Shown: piece after piece, positions 62,001 to 64,000 of the stretch
Position numbering within the stretch: position 1 is the stretch's first letter
Layout: every line of letters starts with the position of its first letter
Assembly (NCBI RefSeq): GCF_019623905.1
Contig: NZ_CP069370.1
Location: forward strand, 3,707,001 to 3,771,000
Length of the DNA stretch: 64,000 bases
Direction of reading: 5' to 3'
From: Neotabrizicola shimadae
Lineage (GTDB): Bacteria; Pseudomonadota; Alphaproteobacteria; Rhodobacterales; Rhodobacteraceae
Notes under the pieces: generated by a model
Database searches by the model: none
What the model was told of the DNA's origin: nothing
The model's input: the letters and a program-made list of their open reading frames with translations, nothing else
Position numbers and translations under genes: made by a program

Positions 62001-64000
62001 GCCCCGGCGCCGCCATCCAGCCAATCATCGGATCGCGCACCGCCTGAAAGGCTCAGATCGGCACGGTAGACTCGGTTGTTGGCCACCCAGGTCAGCGAAT
62101 CCCCTTCCGCATCAAAGCGGATGTCACCCACCAGCGAGAACGTGGTGTCGAATCCCAGCGCACGACCGCTGGTGGGATCGGTGATTTCGTCGGCGTCGTT
62201 GCCCAGGGTGGAAATCCGGGTAATCTTGCCGGTCGGGATGTCCAGCAGGAAGATATCCGCGCGTCCGTTGCCATCGCCGGCATCCAGTGAGTCGTCTGCG
62301 CTGACAAAGGCCAAGGTGCGGCCGTCGGGCGAAAACACTCCGCCCCAGCTGGCCTTGCGATCCTCCGGGCTGGTGCTGCCCTGCGAGATGCGGGTGACCT
62401 CTCCGGTCACGCTGTCCCACAGATACACCGACGTCGGCAGGTGGTCGCGGTAGACGGCGGCAAGGTTGTTGTTGTAGGCGGCCGGGTTTCCGGTGGCCAC
62501 CGCATTCGTCGCCGTCGAGGTGAACAGCACATAGCGTCCGTCGTCGGACACATCGTTGAGGGTGGTCTTGCCGTTCAGTTCTCCGCCGTCGGTGGTCTGC
62601 ATCCTTGCGCGCAAGACGCCCGTCACGCCGTCGCGAAGCTCGATCCATCCGGCGGCGAAAAGATAGGTTGCCCCCTCCTCGGGGGCTTGCACGGCCACGA
62701 CATGCCCGGCTGCCGCCACCTTGATCCCGAAGCCATAGCCAAGATCGACCGTCCCGCTGCCATCGCTGGCCGACACATGCACGCGGTTGCCGCTGACAAA
62801 GGCCACCGCACTGCCATCAGTCGACATGTCCAGCTGCGTGGCGCCGCCGATCCTGGTGCCGGACGCGGTGACATTGATCTGCGTCCAGGTCGTGCCGTCG
62901 CGGACATAGATGTCGTTCAGGCCGTTCGTATCCCCGGCCGAAAGCGTTGCGGGTGTCAGAACGGCGATCAGCGTGGATTGCGCCGTCGCTGCGGCCTCGA
63001 TCACCGAAGGCGGCCAGGACGAGGTCAGCCCGGTGATGGCATCGGATGCGCCAAGCAGGTTCAGCGCGTCGAAATCCGGCGCCCCGTCATAGACATTCGA
63101 CAGGCGGGTGCAATTCGCCCCAAGCAGTGTCGAGAAATCAGGGAACACCACGGCCGTGCGTTCGAACAGCAGTTGCTGCGTCCCGCCGTTGGCCGTGCCG
63201 ACCAGCAGGCTGCCCAGCAGCACGCTGCCTTCGCCGGCCGACGTGGGGAGCCCGCGACGCAACGGGTCGGCGCCAGAGGTGGTTACGGCCACGCCGACCG
63301 AATGCACCGAGCGCGGACTGGAATCGCCCCAGCCATGATCGGTCAGCACGTCGTTGCCTGCGCCGCCGCGCAGGGTGTCGTTGCCGCCGCCGCCTTCGAT
63401 CGTGTCGTCGCCGCCTTCGCCGTCAAGCCAGTTGTCGCCGTTCGCGCCGGTGATCAGGCTGGACCCGTCGCCGCCTGCCACCCGCACGAAATGCTCGGTC
63501 TGTGTGTTGTTCCGCAGCGTCAGATCGACAACGGTGATCTGCTCGACCGCACCCTGCACGGTCAGGTTGCCGGTCGTCGTGACCTGATCGGTGCCGCCGC
63601 CCGCGTCCTCGACCACGGTGAAGGACCCAAAGCCCAGCATATAGCTGTCGTCGTCCTCGCCGCCGATCAGCGTGGCATTGCCCGAGGTGGCGCGCAGCGT
63701 GTCCCGGCCCAGCCCGCCTTGCAGCAGGTCGATCCCGCCGCCGCCGTCCAACTGATCGTCCCCGGCATCGCCCGACAGCGTGTCATTGCCACGTCCGCCG
63801 TTCAGGACATCGGCATCGGCGCCGCCGGTCAGGGAATCGTCGCCGCCCCCACCCATCAGCGTATCGGCTCCGACGCCACCCGACAGCGTGTCGGCGCCCG
63901 CCCCGCCGTCGATCAGATCAGCCCCGGCCGAGCCCTGGATGGAATCCTGCCCCGCCCCGCCATAGATCGCATCGCCGGTTTCGCTGCCCCAGACGGTGTC
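50036..64000 (-). CDS. Giant RTX adhesin-like protein, type I secreted (5' end outside window)
   Basis: At least 4,654 codons; the frame is open to the window edge, and its first visible residues DTVWGSETGDAIYGGAGQDS are already RTX-like, so the true start is beyond 64000. Blocks of GGxGxDxLx nonapeptides, which bind calcium, run through the whole protein. Between them are eight cadherin-like modules, two PD40-type propeller blocks and one VLENDTDADPSD immunoglobulin-like segment. The C-terminus ends in RTX motifs and a final DRISDFDSLSNDRFVLDPGG segment with hydrophobic tail DWNAWVI, typical of type I secretion signals. Export machinery genes are not in the window. A role in adhesion or matrix is the default; no catalytic domain was recognised. 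Confidence 0.9.
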   Translation of the reverse strand, partial: DTVWGSETGDAIYGGAGQDSIQGSAGADLIDGGAGADTLSGGVGADTLMGGGGDDSLTGGADADVLNGGRGNDTLSGDAGDDQLDGGGGIDLLQGGLGRDTLRATSGNATLIGGEDDDSYMLGFGSFTVVEDAGGGTDQVTTTGNLTVQGAVEQITVVDLTLRNNTQTEHFVRVAGGDGSSLITGANGDNWLDGEGGDDTIEGGGGNDTLRGGAGNDVLTDHGWGDSSPRSVHSVGVAVTTSGADPLRRGLPTSAGEGSVLLGSLLVGTANGGTQQLLFERTAVVFPDFSTLLGANCTRLSNVYDGAPDFDALNLLGASDAITGLTSSWPPSVIEAAATAQSTLIAVLTPATLSAGDTNGLNDIYVRDGTTWTQINVTASGTRIGGATQLDMSTDGSAVAFVSGNRVHVSASDGSGTVDLGYGFGIKVAAAGHVVAVQAPEEGATYLFAAGWIELRDGVTGVLRARMQTTDGGELNGKTTLNDVSDDGRYVLFTSTATNAVATGNPAAYNNNLAAVYRDHLPTSVYLWDSVTGEVTRISQGSTSPEDRKASWGGVFSPDGRTLAFVSADDSLDAGDGNGRADIFLLDIPTGKITRISTLGNDADEITDPTSGRALGFDTTFSLVGDIRFDAEGDSLTWVANNRVYRADLSLSGGARSDDWLDGGAGADTMDGGAGADTYILDDVGDRAQDSGSAPYFSGGELRNVDRAFVTRSGDYSLTMDGTTLSGIEEVYLEHVAAPGEVVVTGLVGDAVNNRLFGNAGANAIDGGAGADYIDGGIGRKNLDGSTPVLSGADTLTGGAGNDTIRARLGVDTVVELDGTNGGIDTLISVGTRVFLEEDPDQLAYSRDYLAANVEHVEIESELSAYVRGSAADNRLTGNAGNDTLLGLGGLDTISGGAGNDLIDGGAAVGGLFGGGTQSGELLLGGAGNDTIRAAGPASIAGGAGDDLITLTEILPDATMVGADNMLPVAVLSGGAGYDRVVLTAQYDAINFRTADIWITDAETGLARLVQNMLILSTMVTPLAGGAAQSRDFLYLFEVEQVGFTNGVNTWSGLVSDLTPVAPLAPVIIDRGQEASALGDVTLISTVAGPGTTIATLDARDANAGFGETITYEFVSTTGGSTATRVALTAAQAAQAFEFSGNRLVLKDASVLQSAGALGDFRWTSSDLRDADDRSVVISVRAVDARGLTGAVQTVELALANFSNRYIHVITGDAYTAVIETDRRGLPSGNDTIFGQNTLDPVFGEYYGDIIHAADGNDLIYSGGSGWRAPGTVALFDLGYITSGGMPAYGEADAIWAGAGDDTVYALRDLTRRLDGNGQELLQIGGFLSGDEDGAGANAAGHDVLYSGFSYDGGTFEEVHLTDFQGSELIRMREILDLTEASYAVFAPHDVPLDRAMIAGGNTRNNLITGNALDNLLLGYHSQFGTLARDTHTADGDDTLYGGAGNDTLLGGNGNDSLFGGDGDDLITTDGAGVAMLDGGAGDDHLRAYGNGSSLFGGAGNDVLGDFGGWNRNSLRDASGLTTHYYGGDGNDHVLDLPFNATLYLGAAEHVWADLGSGDDRIDLMLTADATIFGGLGDDTYSFDGLSEDGYWLLPSRLTGPGTWQVTDAGGHDTFIIGGGRVDGTSTMDLTGFEVLDSQLINGRFRFGAEANNITVRGALLVEAGEGNDTITAMGRYGFDTVEQRQAASDGVTLQGGLGDDLYRLQHHTAASLGALTITETGSGIDTVELVGHSLLDYTLGAELEHLTLTNSGVYGARTDGGVTVELWGDQAFSGNAAANRITLDDYSVGRMYGLDGNDTIRGGLYKDGLFGGAGDDLLEARNGDDTVEGGSGNDVLDGGLGLDTLRMARTAAQIAVTDLGDGRYRVTDLAGDLGVDTVSGFERVDLNGTGYDFAELVPTAPNGLKLGFTHVVDWSDYHYVSAHVSPDFASLATASTGPYYQLSKTVLLPKFHHGQGESTVGVVTIDDINARAGDSWTLSFTDATGVVTGPGAARGWTVTALDATLAAALFEFDGQTLRLRADADFAALEAATRAAQPSWDTGYGSNGLEGSAYLDDPDYATDTNLNAAWVNRSPNRPITLQIGVSVTDAAGLTTIRMIELDYQRPVISLNGEQTGLRGTFGMDTLVGGDGDDTILGDSDGSDDQGITSAGAETWHATHRTDDHLTGGAGNDVLFGDLRAHSGYAIYSDGTRDLWYGLVPYAVGDDTLDGGTGADTMYGGFGNDVYYVDNAGDIVVDRRSDGGNEIRASVSYAMGDQAEVLRLIGTAREGRGGDFADAIFGNAADNLLRGGGGNDTLEGGAGFDTLHGGAGNDLLIGGDGRDLAVYEARIGDIELIDLGNGDWIIRDLRADTVAGFFGTDTLQGMELVSLDGAVGTLAAAAATTLPGVDLIGLGAYRAPVFGVQSQAGDVIGRVVLQPTGSFFPMDPSYALTGASASAFRLEGDLLVLHDPSLLVAGQDLVLSITVTAGVRTQTTDIHVTVGTGGGIKATSGISTGTAGSDTIEGGEGADSLVGGDGDDLLTDGGTPPEAAVITSATGSLAGYPDGWVVVRGYHVGGIGDISVSTLQGLGGRPNPATLLQESTQQLWLTDALSGRKTLVSRAADGSANDADAQMLGLSSDGRYVLYQTAATNIGPSGAGMDVFRFDRLSGLTEIVTTTATISSGQDPSLGGQNGAMSANGGFVVFESAAAGYAGGTGTLPAAQVWLRDMGAGTITLVSDGATAGAGGARISADGRYVVFGSATDLAGGEAGTTDLYRWDRLTGTTELVSANAAGTAASANATGASLSGDGRFVLFVSAAQNLGGGMAGTTDIFRKDMLTGTVMLVSTAAYGAADGDSRNAVLSADGRYAAFETRATNLVSGATSTDWKLVVRDLWTGVTALVPTNADLDYSPLTAARAAFSTDSTRLTWISDAEGKSVSLAALLAESPNDTLDGGAGNDTLAAGAGEDQLFGGTGNDRLSGEDGHDRLEGGSGDDTLYGGAGWDSLFGGDGYDLLNLGNGGAQADGGNGQDTLRIDADWADLWISGDASLITVSHASQPLPPSIGPLGFLDVTGVEMFDLNGTVGSALAAVKQAASDITPASTIMVRVAEPGDVVASFAVTDANSVFGDVQTLSFGSAPGGLSDYDAAALFEIDGLTLRLKAGASLATQGDVTLRLLATGLDGLVFGKTITFTLRDGYDLAGTAGSDTLTGANSPDTLRGGDGNDLLQGVGGNDLLYGDGGADTLLGGAGADSLTAGGGADLLIGGAGNDTLVGNGWRAEGGSVLAHFEGGWWNYGFEWIEDGAALRVTDLRDATVPGHTGVDLVYGVDAISFGAVPGEWGWVYDSIVALLPEAPTEMLVTGTHVGGTVGSVVGQLSVIDGNMFLGDTPDFAFADTLGGLSAAEAARLFELVKTTYFRTELRIKDPGAAALIDGQTQLTLVATGKDGLSITRTVTLTSERNNLLSGSALADVLDGGTGNDTLQGLAGDDTLIGGLGNDLIYGGDGAGDLAVYSTAWTNLRVLAAGGGYAVTDLRAASTPGQLGADTVSGVELLRIAGRTGAIDNAVAQAATAITLSGGPLTGAALAGAVAGVLTVTDANAIFGDVNSLQLVDTAGGLTAAAASQLFRIVTEDGVARLVLQAGVNLAEGPDSYTVGLRATGLDGLSYVQAVTVAVNTGLALTGTPGADTLTGGWGDDTLTGAEGDDLLEGGRGDDRVLGGQGGADTAVYRAAWQNLTVAQTGGGQWQITDLRGPGLPEHLGTDTLSGVEFVTIDGRTGTIAAAVSVAPTAVQAGTTNFSQTLAAGSTITTLTAVDANAVFGDTSAFRLVDAAGGLTAAQAQAMFAIVGSELRFIGSNALAHGNAMTIAIEATDSRGLSFVQQLVMTVDRVNNHLPEVGYDYAEGAETAVLSVNVLENDTDADPSDPLTLSLAPGKAPFVTALELMTDDGVMTITDATETVRLRGLAISGQALLDQIRAGFDAQADGTLTLTAPALLQDYLVARLGEWGPVYGSINLSPSWAYVHFSYTVEDSFEATSATPGAGYFRLNGSDQAITGTPGDDVLHLDMGSLVRLSGGRDLVHLADGRNTVEISGGEVTIHGGAVQDSIAVSGGLATVHAGGGNDTLSTGVGGTMYLDGGAGDDVIIAVGGAAQTVEGGAGDDSIILHAQGGTTLVYQGVTWADLRVEGDRISDMRATGTAGHLGSDTIQRLGGERLVIGGLEGAYDDAIARAASAIALDMSPAGAALTRGATVAGIMVTDVNATFGDRHAVTFASAAGGLSASQAAALFRIVDTGTGPRLVILDAAGVAALSQPIQLALTATGLDGLSYTQVLQLTLDTGAITGTGADDQLTGGTASDFMFGEGGNDILLGRGGRDTLDGGTGDDTLDGGAGNDRMLGGDGNDSYRLDSAGDVVIEVANEGQDTIYARTDLHLEDSQHVEVLVVYGALRDASLGGNGLENELIGGDGNDTLSGGGGNDFLRGRLGNDVLAGGTGDDTLIGGEGDDFYQVDSLGDVIIESLGGGTDRITTSVNYTLGASVKVEHLFAAADAGHGLVLTGNSLSNLIYGSTQADTLVGGAGRDTLVGGTGDDLLIGGRGSDLFVLRSTAGNDRISDFDSLSNDRFVLDPGGQFTAMTQLDADLDGSTDDILLTYQGGTVAVMNGPASLALEDWNAWVI
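50040..51030 (-). repeat. C-terminal RTX block and secretion signal
   Basis: Nonapeptides such as GGTGDDTLIGGEGDDFY, GGAGRDTLVGGTGDDLLIGGRGSDLF occupy the last 330 residues, followed by the ISDFDS motif and a hydrophobic C-terminus. Calcium outside the cell would fold this part after secretion. Confidence 0.85.
51040..60770 (-). repeat. Eight spaced cadherin-like modules in the RTX protein
   Basis: The consensus V-T-D-A-N-A-x-F-G-D, x-x-A-G-G-L-T/S-A-x-x-A, L-F-x-I, and a closing T-G-L-D-G-L-S-Y/F appears at about 51040-51370, 52400-52700, 53040-53350, 53690-53990, 54480-54750 (best conserved), and in more divergent forms at 56560-56790, 57690-58130 and 60400-60760. Several are preceded by a linker with W-x-x-L-x-V, VTDLR, PG-x-x-G-x-D-T and a G-x-x-G-x-x-x-x-A-V end. 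RTX blocks separate the modules. Confidence 0.75.
55230..56400 (-). other. PD40/TolB-like propeller block 2 in the RTX protein
   Basis: About 390 residues, with repeated strands of the type LSSDGRYVLYQTAATN, ISADGRYVVFGSATDL, LSGDGRFVLFVSAAQN and LSADGRYAAFETRATN, each followed by a D-x-F/L-R-x-D-x-x-T-G turn. These repeats match WD40-like/PD40 beta-propeller blades. Such propellers are rare inside RTX adhesins. Confidence 0.8.
62050..63040 (-). other. PD40/TolB-like propeller block 1 in the RTX protein
   Basis: About 330 residues, with blades such as MSTDGSAVAFVSGNRV, SDDGRYVLFTSTATNA, FSPDGRTLAFVSADDS and FDAEGDSLTWVANN. It has the same blade consensus as block 2, so the two are homologous, but they are too divergent to be a recent duplication. 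Confidence 0.8.

Noticed and set aside
50040-64000. Many short GC-rich direct repeats that could suggest a CRISPR array or tandem DNA repeats
   Set aside because: They follow the codon phase of RTX nonapeptides in one continuous frame, vary in spacing and sequence, and lack constant repeats with unique spacers. They are coding.

Overview
The window is GC-rich, densely packed DNA from what looks like an alphaproteobacterium, most likely Rhodobacterales (inference: two DctPQM TRAP systems, ligM, Liv- and Pot-type ABC systems, IS5-family remnants and a giant RTX protein; no rRNA or tRNA gene was seen to confirm this). Almost all of it is accessory catabolism of aromatic and ester-linked compounds, each module carrying its own transporter and its own regulator. 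Several regulators sit beside clear candidate operators.

Region 1 (1-15.0 kb). A truncated SDR gene, an NTF2-like protein and an FAH-family hydrolase run rightward. They converge on a leftward operon encoding a small membrane protein, an FAD aromatic hydroxylase-like enzyme, an amidohydrolase and a DctPQM TRAP transporter. An IclR regulator follows, then a rightward operon encoding a Tat-exported binding protein, a Liv-type ABC importer and the HpaH hydratase/HpaI aldolase pair. The same operator-like dyad, TGTATC-N7-GATACA, lies in front of both operons, so they probably form one regulon.

Region 2 (15.0-25.5 kb). This is a gallate/tannin module: exported tannase, a type I extradiol dioxygenase, GalB-type hydratase, GalD-type tautomerase, LigK/GalC-type aldolase, a DUF1932 oxidoreductase, a LysR regulator with two HTH domains, and a second TRAP transporter. 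It is bracketed by two copies of the palindrome CGTCCGAGCTCGGACG. No LigAB/GalA-type dioxygenase is present in the window.

Region 3 (25.5-31.3 kb). An Rbs-type sugar ABC importer, an HSL-like esterase and a divergent ROK regulator.

Region 4 (31.3-48.9 kb). This island lies between two decayed IS elements. It has (a) an XRE regulator, a YtcJ-type amidohydrolase, a PotABCF-like importer, a type B carboxylesterase and a DUF3237 protein; (b) a hydroxycinnamate module made of MarR, SDR dehydrogenase, feruloyl-CoA-synthase-like ligase, enoyl-CoA hydratase and amidohydrolase, the same gene set as the actinobacterial Cou retro-Claisen pathway; and (c) a GntR regulator with ATGTATACAT sites and a LigM-type tetrahydrofolate-dependent O-demethylase. 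Ferulate- or sinapate-type compounds could be shortened by (b), demethylated by LigM, and passed to the gallate module in region 2.

Region 5 (48.9-64.0 kb). Three IS-related or unidentified relics are followed by a leftward gene for a very large RTX adhesin-like protein. At least 4,654 codons are visible and its 5' end lies beyond the window. It combines RTX nonapeptide blocks, eight spaced cadherin-like modules and two PD40-type propeller blocks.
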